Assembly: GCF_013186535.1 (NCBI RefSeq)
Contig: NZ_JABMCZ010000002.1
Span: 1,364,001 to 1,428,000 of the forward strand
DNA length: 64,000 nucleotides
DNA from: Nocardia terpenica
Lineage (GTDB): Bacteria; Actinomycetota; Actinomycetes; Mycobacteriales; Mycobacteriaceae
Direction of reading: 5' to 3'
In this document: one piece after another, positions 55,201 through 61,836 of the stretch
Position numbering within the stretch: position 1 is the stretch's first letter
Layout: each line of letters starts with the position of its first letter
Position numbers and translations under genes: made by a program
Notes under the pieces: generated by a model
Seen by the model: only the letters and a program-made list of their open reading frames with translations
Databases searched by the model: none
What the model was told of the DNA's origin: nothing

Positions 55201-56370
55201 ATCGCCGAACTGCGGGCCTTCGCCGCCACCGGCCTGCTCGCCACCGCGCTGCCCGACCTGACAGTCCCGGATGTGACCGCCGACTGGGCTCCGACCCCGG
55301 CGGTGACGCTGGCCCGCGCGATCGATGCCGAACTCGCCGACCTCGATGCGGGAGAACGGCCTTGGGAGCTGATACAGCAGCGGGTTTCCGCCGAGCACAA
55401 ACTGCTCACCGACACGCTCTCCCGGCAGGGTCATTCGGTGGGTCTCACCGTCCGAGACGGCATCATCGTGGTGGATGTGCGGTTCCAGGGCCGCCAGCAG
55501 GACGTGCCGGGTCTGGTGGACGCACTGACGGCCGAAACCGAGCACCGCGCCACACTGCTGTCCGCCAAGGAACGCGAGATCCTGGAGAACCATCTGGTCA
55601 ACGAGGTGGCCGGGCTGCTGCAGGAACTGATCTCCGGCGCCGAGGACCAGGTGCGGTCGATCAATGCCGACCTGGCGGCGCGACCCACCTCGACCGGTAT
55701 GCGGCTGCGCCTGCAATGGCGCACGGTGCGCGGGGCGCCGGAAGGGCTGGAACGGGTGCGTGAGCGGCTGCTGCGACAGACCGCCGACGCGTGGAGCACT
55801 GCGGACCGTGCGCTGGTCGGCGCGTTTCTGCAGGAGCAAATCAACCGCGAGCACAGCGACGACACCACCGGCGGTGGCTGGACCGAACAGCTCACCCGGG
55901 CGCTGGATTACCGGTCCTGGCACGAATTCGGGATCCAGCGATATCAGGACGGTCAGTGGCGGCCTGCGGCCGGCCCGGCATCCGGTGGCGAACGGGCGCT
56001 CGTCACTTCGGTCCCGCTGTTCGCCGCGGCCTCCTCGTTCTACAGCTCCGCGGGGAACCCGCAGGCGCCACGACTGGTCGCGCTCGACGAGGCCTTCGCC
56101 GGTGTGGACGACGACTCGCGGGCCAAATGCCTGGGCCTGCTCGCCGCCTTCGACCTCGACGTCGTGATGACCAGTGAGCGTGAATGGGGTTGCTACCCAC
56201 AGGTTCCAGGCTTGGCCATCGCGCAGTTGTCGCGCCGGGACGGGATAGACGCGGTGCTTGTCACGCCCTGGCGCTGGGATGGCAGGGAGCGCGTCGCGAT
56301 GGCGCGGCCGATCTCACGACTGCCGGTACCCGCCGCCTCCCCCGCCGAGTCCGCTGGCGGGTTGTTCTGA
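52249..56370 (+). CDS. TIGR02680 SMC-like ATPase, Wadjet-like JetC subunit
   Basis: A 1373-residue SMC/MukB-type motor. Walker A is GNNGTGKSK (residues 41-49). Long Ala/Glu/Arg coiled coils span about 240-560 and 740-1010 around a hinge-like globular part near 605-740. The ABC signature ASGGERALVTS lies near 1245 and Walker B LVALDEAFAGVDDDSR near 1276-1291. In Wadjet (JetABCD) and mycobacterial EptABCD systems such a motor extrudes DNA loops and the complex cleaves small circular plasmids. The N-terminus VDLFYYDVEEFHFHDGRLLLRG is the family pattern. Fully intact, with both head halves present. Confidence 0.93.
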   Translation: MSDLPTPARQRWQPLRAGLVDLFYYDVEEFHFHDGRLLLRGNNGTGKSKVLALTLPFLLDGELAAHRVEPDGDRNKRMEWNLLLGGKHPHTERLGYTWLEFGRLTSDGTPEYRTIGCGLKAVAGRGIARHWFFVTEQRVGHRGAVGELSLVGPTKVALTREKLKDALGGNGVYDTASDYRRAVDEALFGLGQHRYEALVNLLIQLRQPQLSKKPDEKLLSRALTEALPPLDPVLITTVAEAFRGLDEEREALRGLAEAKTAGEAFLGHYRRYARIAAKRRAEPPRKAHSRYEKLNSELAEAQSAFARAEVAVAAAVAEREAAGQHRTTLSARRDALHDSPEMRDAKALNQAKLDAERLGTLAADRERDLANAVNTLQRRESQLASARGMAAADADAYRRATDGAARAAASAGLSAGHTEILEVLATDSEPYLAAQRAGDQLVDATHTALTTLAKLLDAADTADRAAQRAHDEMDRITGELQQAVERILEAEQDVTAAGAALVAEFTEYLRDARYVRVADLDTVQAALDAWVDTLDGPNPAATAVAEAVRLATAAVAREQQGVEAATAAAAAERDELVEEIARLEQGGHDAPPAPPTRDEAARRTRPGAPLWKVVDFTATVSDEQRAGLEAAVQAAGILDAWLDPDGTLRDGATDDVLIAPDTAAPDGGLTAVLTPAIDRADPQAAALDEPAVIAALGAIGFGRDSATTWVDTDGSFRIGVLRGSWHKAAAAYIGEGARETARRARLERLNAELQQVEARLETLAATAIELADRQEAIFAEQRRHPADTALRDAHSRVTAEHRARQLLDGKHAEAAAEYARRATRAREALSAATEFAQDVHLPADRSALAEVRTALGDYRVALAGLWPAARADARAQDAVRDAEHERELATDRRDEAVDAAGQARMEADSAAERHRTLVETAGTAVDELFRELAAVETEIAASEKAIDAALAAEQRAVGDRGRAEGQRETLSAQLDEVTADRERTIAELRAFAATGLLATALPDLTVPDVTADWAPTPAVTLARAIDAELADLDAGERPWELIQQRVSAEHKLLTDTLSRQGHSVGLTVRDGIIVVDVRFQGRQQDVPGLVDALTAETEHRATLLSAKEREILENHLVNEVAGLLQELISGAEDQVRSINADLAARPTSTGMRLRLQWRTVRGAPEGLERVRERLLRQTADAWSTADRALVGAFLQEQINREHSDDTTGGGWTEQLTRALDYRSWHEFGIQRYQDGQWRPAAGPASGGERALVTSVPLFAAASSFYSSAGNPQAPRLVALDEAFAGVDDDSRAKCLGLLAAFDLDVVMTSEREWGCYPQVPGLAIAQLSRRDGIDAVLVTPWRWDGRERVAMARPISRLPVPAASPAESAGGLF

Positions 56371-56411
56371 GCGGCGTCGAGAGTTCCGCCGAGGCAGGCG
56401 ATCCCGAGCGG

Positions 56412-57734
56412 GTGCGGCGGCTACTCGGCGGTGATGAGTTGGCGTGGCTGGTAAATCGGGTGCGGCACAGGCTGGAACGGGGAGAACCGGTCACCGGTAG
56501 CACCACCCTGGCCAAAGCGAGCCTGGAACAACGCCGTGCCGTCGAGCGGCTACTCGGCCGACGCGGACGTACCGGTGGATCGTTGACGGTATCGCTGGAC
56601 GAGGTGGACGCCGTGCTACGGGGCAGCGGCGCGGCACCGGACGGGCTGGCGGGCGCGGTCCGAGTGCTGGTTGGGGTGGTGGTGAACCAGTCCGAGCGAT
56701 CGGCCGCCGAGGCCCGGGAATGGTTGCTGGCTCAGGCTCCGCTCGACGAGCTCACCGAGCGCCGGCCCGAGTTGCGGGACTGGCGCGAATGGCTGGACAG
56801 TACCGGCCTGCTGCGCCGCTGCGCCGCCGACGCAATCGCGGCGCATGAACTGTGCGCCGGCTTGGCGCGGGTGGTCGATCGACTGCCCGCCAAAGACGTC
56901 GCGCTCGGCAGGCTTGCCGCCGACGCCACCGGAAAGGCGCATGCGCTCGATGACGGTCGGCCGCTCGCTACGCTGGCCATATCGGCTGCCCGAGCCCTGG
57001 CCGGGTCAGCACCGGCGGGGTCGGGGTCGGCGCTGGAAAGGCGGGCAGCATGGGCCGCGGTAGGCGTGCACCGCGACGAATTGTCCTCGACAGTGCTGGC
57101 CTTGGGCCTGCCCGGCGGACCGGACTCGGCCATGGGTCAGATCCTGGCGCTGGCGCGCACCGCGAGCGAACCCGTTGTGCTCACGCTGCGGCAGCTCACC
57201 CGCATCGAACCGGCGGTCCTCGGCGTCCGGTCAGCGCTGGTTCGGATCTGCGAGAACCCGATCGTTGTTGCATCCGCCGCCGACCGATTGGGATCGGTTT
57301 GCCCGCCGCTGATCTGCTTGTCCGGGCAGCCCTCCGCTGCCGCCCGGCACCTGCTGGAGATGCTCTCCGAAGCCGGCGCGGATTTTGCCTACCACGGTGA
57401 CTTCGATTGGGGCGGCGTCCGCATCGCCAACTCACTCACGCGGCACATACCGTGGCGGCCTTGGCGATTCACCACCGCCGACTATCTGAATGCGCTGCCG
57501 CGGGCCACCGGCGGCACACTGTCCGGACGCCCGGCGGCCGCGGTCTGGGACACTGAGCTGGCCCCGACCCTGCGTCGACACGGCGTTCGCATCGAGGAAG
57601 AACTCGTGCTCGACGAGCTAGTCGAGGATCTCGCCACCCGGACTGGACACGGGCGAGCGGACCCAGCCAGTTCGGGCTCACCGCTAGCCCTTCGTACCAT
57701 CTCTCCTCGTAATTCAGATATTCTGAATTCATGA
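56412..57734 (+). CDS. TIGR02679 / DUF2399 Toprim-type nuclease, Wadjet-like JetD subunit
   Basis: About 440 residues. The N-terminal part (VRRLLGGDELAWLVNRVRHRLERGEPVTGSTTLAKASLEQRRAVERLLGR) is the family's DNA-binding-like domain. The C-terminal DUF2399 Toprim-type core has the acidic residue in RICENPIVVASAADRLG and the D-x-D in YHGDFDWGGVRIAN, needed for metal-dependent DNA cleavage. It is the predicted plasmid-cutting subunit. Start uncertain: GTG 56412 is the first standard codon, but a CTG at 56367 overlapping the jetC stop (CTGA) would give a 15-residue longer and more typical N-terminus. The C-terminal tail overlaps the toxin-antitoxin operator, and its stop overlaps the antitoxin ATG. 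Confidence 0.85.
   Translation: MRRLLGGDELAWLVNRVRHRLERGEPVTGSTTLAKASLEQRRAVERLLGRRGRTGGSLTVSLDEVDAVLRGSGAAPDGLAGAVRVLVGVVVNQSERSAAEAREWLLAQAPLDELTERRPELRDWREWLDSTGLLRRCAADAIAAHELCAGLARVVDRLPAKDVALGRLAADATGKAHALDDGRPLATLAISAARALAGSAPAGSGSALERRAAWAAVGVHRDELSSTVLALGLPGGPDSAMGQILALARTASEPVVLTLRQLTRIEPAVLGVRSALVRICENPIVVASAADRLGSVCPPLICLSGQPSAAARHLLEMLSEAGADFAYHGDFDWGGVRIANSLTRHIPWRPWRFTTADYLNALPRATGGTLSGRPAAAVWDTELAPTLRRHGVRIEEELVLDELVEDLATRTGHGRADPASSGSPLALRTISPRNSDILNS
57711..57729. promoter_or_regulatory. 19-bp palindrome, likely toxin-antitoxin operator
   Basis: AATTCAGA (57711-57718), TAT, TCTGAATT (57722-57729) is a perfect inverted repeat one base before the antitoxin ATG. YefM/Phd antitoxins repress their own promoters through such sites. 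Here it also lies inside the last codons of the defence nuclease gene. Confidence 0.75.
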
Positions 57735-57994
57735 GTACGATGACAGCTGCCGAGGCATCGCGGAACTTTTCCGCCGTGCTCGACCGCGCCGAGCACGGTG
57801 AAACGATAACCATCGTGCGACACGGGCACACCGTTGCCGTGATCGCGCCCGCGCCCAAACGAACGGGCCGGGATCTGCGGCTCGCCCTGGAGAACTCGGA
57901 GATACCGCCGTTCGACAATGACTACGAGTCCGACATCGCCGATGGACTGTCCTTTGTCTCAGACGAAATGAGCGACCCATGGGCCGAAGCCTGA
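57731..57994 (+). CDS. YefM/Phd-type antitoxin
   Basis: An 87-residue antitoxin. The N-terminal domain MSTMTAAEASRNFSAVLDRAEHGETITIVRHGHTVAVIAP is the classic Phd/YefM DNA-binding fold. The C-terminal 40 residues (DLRLALENSEIPPFDNDYESDIADGLSF) are acidic and would wrap the toxin. Its ATG overlaps the stop of the defence nuclease gene (ATGA), and it overlaps the toxin gene by 16 nt. Expression is expected both from read-through of the defence operon and from its own palindrome-controlled promoter. Confidence 0.92.
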   Translation: MSTMTAAEASRNFSAVLDRAEHGETITIVRHGHTVAVIAPAPKRTGRDLRLALENSEIPPFDNDYESDIADGLSFVSDEMSDPWAEA

Positions 57995-58386
57995 TCCTCG
58001 ACACCGGCATCTTGATCGCTTACGAGCGCGGGAAGATCGACCGGACCGTCTTCGATGACGACGAGCTCGCCGTGGCCGCAGTGACCGTAGCGGAGTTCCG
58101 CGTAGGTATCGAACTCGCCGAGACCCAAGAGCGGGCAGCCGCCCGATCGCGCAGACTGGATCTGCTCTTGGCAGACATCGACGTACTGGATTACACCAAG
58201 CGTACGGCCGCCTACCACGCCCAACTCATCGCCCACGCACGTCGCACGGGCACCCCACGTGGCGCACACGACCTGATCATCGCGGCCCACGCGGCCGAGA
58301 CCGGCCGAACCGTCGTTTCACTCGATGCCAAAGCCAAATTCGGGCAATTGCCCGGCGTCGTAGAGATCACCCCTGATCGGAGGTGA
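57979..58386 (+). CDS. vapC: VapC-type PIN-domain ribonuclease toxin
   Basis: A 135-residue PIN-domain toxin that cleaves RNA (tRNA or rRNA in characterised VapCs) and arrests growth when released from its antitoxin. The four acidic active-site residues are visible: Asp8 (LILDTG), Glu39 (TVAEFRVG), Asp98 (GAHDLIIAAHA) and Asp116 (VSLDAKAKFG). Complete and apparently functional. The start lies within the antitoxin gene, so the pair is translationally coupled. It is the last gene of the island before the right border repeat. It may stabilise the island or act as a second defence layer. Confidence 0.93.
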   Translation: MGRSLILDTGILIAYERGKIDRTVFDDDELAVAAVTVAEFRVGIELAETQERAAARSRRLDLLLADIDVLDYTKRTAAYHAQLIAHARRTGTPRGAHDLIIAAHAAETGRTVVSLDAKAKFGQLPGVVEITPDRR

Positions 58387-58775
58387 CGTACACCGATGTC
58401 CGTTATCGCAAGGGAGGTGCCCTAACGAATTTCCCACCCGTCGAAGTTCTTCCGCATCGACGGCTCCAGGACTTCCGCCCTGGCCGCCTCAGGCGCCGCA
58501 ACGTGTCAGCCCGAGGCAGGACACCTCTCACCGAAAGGTCGTGCGCGACAAGTGATCCGCAGGATGACGAACTGAACGGCACGAAGTTGAGCAACCCACT
58601 ACGCACATATCGCTTCGGCCGACGATCCTCGCCAGGGTTCGACCTGAGCCGTCGGCCGAAGGCAAGCATCAGACCCACACAGAGAGTGAAAGCAGCGACA
58701 CCGCGTGTTCGGGTAGGCACTCGAACACCCGAATGCGGCATTCATGCCGGAGATTCGGTGGCCAAAAAGCACTTG
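58387..58775. other. gene-free stretch inside the island
   Basis: About 390 bases between vapC and the right border hairpin. No gene, RNA or insertion sequence is recognisable. Short inverted repeats occur (for example GAATGC and GCATTC near 58733-58745). The stretch could be the remnant of a deleted recombination gene, but no frame supports that. Confidence 0.5.
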
Positions 58776-58813
58776 AGCACGAAAACCCGGCAAGATTGCC
58801 AGGTTTCCGTGCT
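58776..58813. terminator. strong hairpin beside the right island repeat
   Basis: AGCACG (58776-58781), AAACC and GGCAA pair with TTGCC, GGTTT and CGTGCT (to 58813), giving a 16-bp stem with two mismatches and a 2-nt loop. It lies 6 nt left of the 27-nt repeat core, as at the left border, although the arm sequence differs. Confidence 0.75.
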
Positions 58814-58819
58814 TACGTG

Positions 58820-58896
58820 GTGGGCGAAGGGGGATTCGAGCACCTCGCCGTAGGCATCCGTGCCACGCTTACGTATTCGAGTGTATCGAATATCGC
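58820..58896 (+). repeat. right border direct repeat of the defence island
   Basis: Bases 58820-58846 are identical to 49221-49247; the following 50 are similar and contain TATTCGA / TCGAATA (58873-58891). The pair encloses about 9.6 kb holding exactly the defence cassette and the toxin-antitoxin pair. Confidence 0.75.
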
Positions 58897-59098
58897 CTAC
58901 TACACCTGCGAAACGACCACCTCGAACGCGTCAGCGCGTTCGAGCGTCAACCGCGCCGCACGCGAGACGCGGGTGGACCGGAACCTGCGCGTAGAGCGGG
59001 GCAAGTTCGGCCCACATGTTCGTCCAGCAGGTGGCCGACGAAGACGAGGATGATCGGCGATATCCGATCATCGCGGACTGGCCGGGTCGGTTCACAGG
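58897..59098. other. short gene-free stretch right of the island
   Basis: About 200 bases after the right border repeat and before the end of the MBL-fold gene. Nothing recognisable; it includes the downstream region of that gene, without an obvious terminator. Confidence 0.5.
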
Positions 59099-60223
59099 TC
59101 AGCCATGTCGGATGGCGCGGTGGGCGAAGGTAGGTCTGGTGCCCGGGTTCAGCAGAGCTCCGGTCAGCTCGCTGGATGGGAAGAATTGCAGGAATCGTGA
59201 ATCTGATTGGGAGACATCGACGATGGTCTTCTCGATGATGAGTGAGTTGTATTGCTCGTAGGTGGTTTCGATAGTGTTGGCGTTGAGGACGACCTCGTGC
59301 CCCCAGGTTTTGGTGGATCCGGCGAGGCCGGGGATGCGGGAGTGCTCGGGGGTGAGACATTCAGTGGCGACGGCGTTTTCGCTGATCGCCCAGATGCCGG
59401 TGTCGGTATTGAGGACCAGGCTCTGGTTGCCCATGGCATGGCCGGGGGTCGCGATGAGTGCGACACCGGGGCCGAGCAGGATGCTGCCGTCGAGTGGCAG
59501 GATCTTTTCCGGCGGTAGGTCGACGAAGGTGCTCGGCTGGTACCAGGGCCGCTGGAACGGGTGCAGGTCGGCCATTGCCTCGAGTTCGTCGCGTTGGGCG
59601 AGCAGTTTGGCGTTCGGAAAAGCCGCAGTCACTGGGGTTTTCGGGCTGATATCGGGTTGAGGTTTCGTGGTGCCGAGCCAGCGGCGCACATCCTGGGTGT
59701 GTAGGTGGTCGAAGGCGAGATAGTCGACCTCTGCCGGGTCGACGCCCGCGGCGCGGCAGGCGGTGCGGACGTCGGAGTGCTCGCGAACGAACAAGCCACG
59801 GACCGGACCCGGTGTGTATTTTTGTAGCTCGGCGAAATACGGTGTGTAGGAGTCCAGTTCGTGATCGCTGGGCTCGAACAGCAAAGTGCGGACGGTGCCG
59901 TCGCTGTCGGTCCACCGCACGATCAGCATGCGGTTGCTGATGGTGAGGAACGGGGCCGGGGTGATCGCTGCGCGGAACAGTCCATACCGGGTGGGATACG
60001 GCAACGAGATCAGGTCGTGGGTGCGGACCGAATCCGGGTATCCGGTGGCGGCGAATTCGCGGCGGAAATCCTGCGCGGCGGTGCGGGCCGCACGCAACCG
60101 CGCGCCGAATCCGCCCGGCGCGGTCAGTGCCTTGTCGAAGGTGTCGATGCGCGGGAACGGCGCGGTCACTGTCGGGCGCGGGATGGCGACCGGTTCGGTG
60201 GCGAGGCGTTCGGCGATGCTCAT
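59099..60223 (-). CDS. metallo-beta-lactamase-fold hydrolase with divergent metal motif
   Basis: A 374-residue protein and the last gene of a five-gene operon. The MBL fold is suggested by VDYLAFDHLHTQDVRRWLG near residue 170, which resembles HxHxDH but has Asp three residues after the second His and no following His. A later metal-ligand motif PGHAMGNQSLVL and an acidic region (TDTGIWAISENAVATE) follow. It may hydrolyse a lactone, ester or thioester. The start is ATG 60223 (MSIAERLATEPVAIP), 23 nt after the ADC-like stop. The first 75 residues are unlike standard lactonases. The substrate, and whether two metals bind, are uncertain. Confidence 0.78.
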   Translation of the reverse strand: MSIAERLATEPVAIPRPTVTAPFPRIDTFDKALTAPGGFGARLRAARTAAQDFRREFAATGYPDSVRTHDLISLPYPTRYGLFRAAITPAPFLTISNRMLIVRWTDSDGTVRTLLFEPSDHELDSYTPYFAELQKYTPGPVRGLFVREHSDVRTACRAAGVDPAEVDYLAFDHLHTQDVRRWLGTTKPQPDISPKTPVTAAFPNAKLLAQRDELEAMADLHPFQRPWYQPSTFVDLPPEKILPLDGSILLGPGVALIATPGHAMGNQSLVLNTDTGIWAISENAVATECLTPEHSRIPGLAGSTKTWGHEVVLNANTIETTYEQYNSLIIEKTIVDVSQSDSRFLQFFPSSELTGALLNPGTRPTFAHRAIRHG

Positions 60224-60246
60224 GAGTTTGCTCCGATCAGGCCGGG

Positions 60247-61023
60247 TCAGAGGATGCGTGGCCGCAGGTGGGTGAGGCCGAAGAGTGGGGTCAACGGTCG
60301 CAGCGGGACCGGTGGTAGCCATCCGCCATAAAGGTCGACGCGGTGCAGCCGGGCCTCGACGACGCGGCCGATACCCAGTTGGTCGAGCGGATCGCGTTCG
60401 GAGCCGTGCACTTCCAGGGTGAAGTCCTCGATTCGCCGGACTTCGAGTACCTGTTCGCGCGGGGCGAAGCCCACTACCCACGACGGGAACAGCCCGGACA
60501 GCCCGGCGATATTGCGGTGCGGGCGGGCCAGGATGGGGGGCGGATCGGTGATAACCTCACCCAGTCGGCCGCCCATGCTCAGCAATTTGTGGCCGCGGCG
60601 GGTGGCCGCGGCGCGGATTTCGGTGTCGGTCAGTGTCCAGTCGACCTCGCCGAGCTTTTTCGGGTATCCGAGCAGTTCGCGGCCCAGGATCAGGGCGACG
60701 TCGTCATCGAGAATCATCCACGGGCAATGGATTCCGGTCCCCTGCACGGTCTTGATGTGCACGAACAGTCCTGCCTCGTGATAGACCGAACCGTAGTTGC
60801 AGTCGGGAAACCACGCGGTGAACAGGTCCGCGCGGGCCGGTTCGGTGAGCCGAATCCCGGCGGGCAGCCATTGCCGCATCCGGTTAGGGTCGATTTCGAC
60901 TGTGGCGGTGAAGTAGTGGGCGTCGCGGTAGAGGCTGCCACGCGGATCGCCGAGCGACAGCAGCCGCCGCAGATCTGTTCCGATGGCGCGGCCCGAGGTC
61001 CGGCTGTCTGGTTCCCATCCCAT
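60247..61023 (-). CDS. acetoacetate decarboxylase family protein
   Basis: A 258-residue protein of the ADC superfamily. The diagnostic region GRELLGYPKKLGEVDW carries the Lys122-Lys123 pair corresponding to the Schiff-base lysine and its neighbour in acetoacetate decarboxylase. FTAWFPDCNYGSVYHEAGLFVHIK matches the barrel core. Family members decarboxylate beta-keto acids or act as aldolase/dehydratase-like enzymes in natural-product pathways. It begins one base after the SDR stop, so the two are tightly coupled. Its role in the operon would be cleavage or decarboxylation of a keto-acid intermediate (inference). Confidence 0.87.
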   Translation of the reverse strand: MGWEPDSRTSGRAIGTDLRRLLSLGDPRGSLYRDAHYFTATVEIDPNRMRQWLPAGIRLTEPARADLFTAWFPDCNYGSVYHEAGLFVHIKTVQGTGIHCPWMILDDDVALILGRELLGYPKKLGEVDWTLTDTEIRAAATRRGHKLLSMGGRLGEVITDPPPILARPHRNIAGLSGLFPSWVVGFAPREQVLEVRRIEDFTLEVHGSERDPLDQLGIGRVVEARLHRVDLYGGWLPPVPLRPLTPLFGLTHLRPRIL

Positions 61024-61024
61024 A

Positions 61025-61825
61025 TCAGTTCACCTTCTGGTAGACGGCGCGCAAGATCGGGCCGACCAATCCGCGTGGCGTGTATTGGCCGCCGACGGTC
61101 TGGACCTTGGCGAATGCTCCGGGCACCACACGGCGGCGACCGGCGGCCATCCCTTTGAGCGCTTGCTCGGCGGCCTGTTCGGCGCTGACCCACAACAGTC
61201 CCGGCACCAGCTTGTCGAGGTTGGAAACCCCTGCGGCTTCGGCATATTCGGTGCGCACCGGGCCGGGCGCGAGCAATGTGCAGCTCACCCCGGTGCCGAC
61301 GAGTTCGCCGTGCAGCGATTCGGCGAGAGTATTGGCGAACGCCTTGGTCGCGGCGTAGGTGGCATTGTTCGGTCCCGGCTGGTTACCTGCCGTGGACCCG
61401 GTGATCAGGATCGCGCCTGCACCACGAGCGACCATGCCTGGCAATACCGCGAGGGTTAGGTCATGCACCGCAACGGCATTGAGTTCGACCTGCTTGCGCT
61501 CCCGTGCCGGATTCGATCGCGCCACCCCGCCGTAGGTGGCAAATCCGGCGTTGTTGCACAGCACCGCGATATCGCGTTCGCCGAGTTCGTCGCACAGCTC
61601 GGCGCGCGCGCCTGGATCGGACAGATCGCTGGCGCGGACCTCTGTTCCTACGCGGTGCTCGATGGACAGCCGGTCGGCCAGATCTTGGAGCCGGTCTTCG
61701 CGGCGGGCCACCAGGATCAGTGAATATCCGCGCCGGGCAAGACCTTCGGCGAGCGCGGCACCGATTCCGGAGGAGGCGCCGGTGATCACGGCGGGTACAC
61801 CTGGTGTGGGTGTGGGCAAACTCAT
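61025..61825 (-). CDS. short-chain dehydrogenase/reductase
   Basis: A 266-residue classical SDR. The cofactor motif TGASSGIGAALAEGLARRG is followed by LVARREDRL, where the Arg pair favours NADPH. NNAGFATYG, the catalytic Ser (LITGSTAG) and YAATKAF with Tyr/Lys are all present. The C-terminal region (GMAAGRRRVVPGAFAKVQTVG) resembles the DltE/YqjQ-type subgroup. It likely interconverts a ketone and an alcohol in the pathway. It starts 11 nt after the OYE stop and ends one base before the ADC-like gene. Confidence 0.9.
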   Translation of the reverse strand: MSLPTPTPGVPAVITGASSGIGAALAEGLARRGYSLILVARREDRLQDLADRLSIEHRVGTEVRASDLSDPGARAELCDELGERDIAVLCNNAGFATYGGVARSNPARERKQVELNAVAVHDLTLAVLPGMVARGAGAILITGSTAGNQPGPNNATYAATKAFANTLAESLHGELVGTGVSCTLLAPGPVRTEYAEAAGVSNLDKLVPGLLWVSAEQAAEQALKGMAAGRRRVVPGAFAKVQTVGGQYTPRGLVGPILRAVYQKVN

Positions 61826-61836
61826 CAGGAGGCTCC

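Noticed and set aside
58383..58853. Small gene after vapC
   Set aside because: Composition is random, no ribosome site is convincing, and its end translates the border repeat (WAKGDSST), a typical artefact of tRNA-like sequence.
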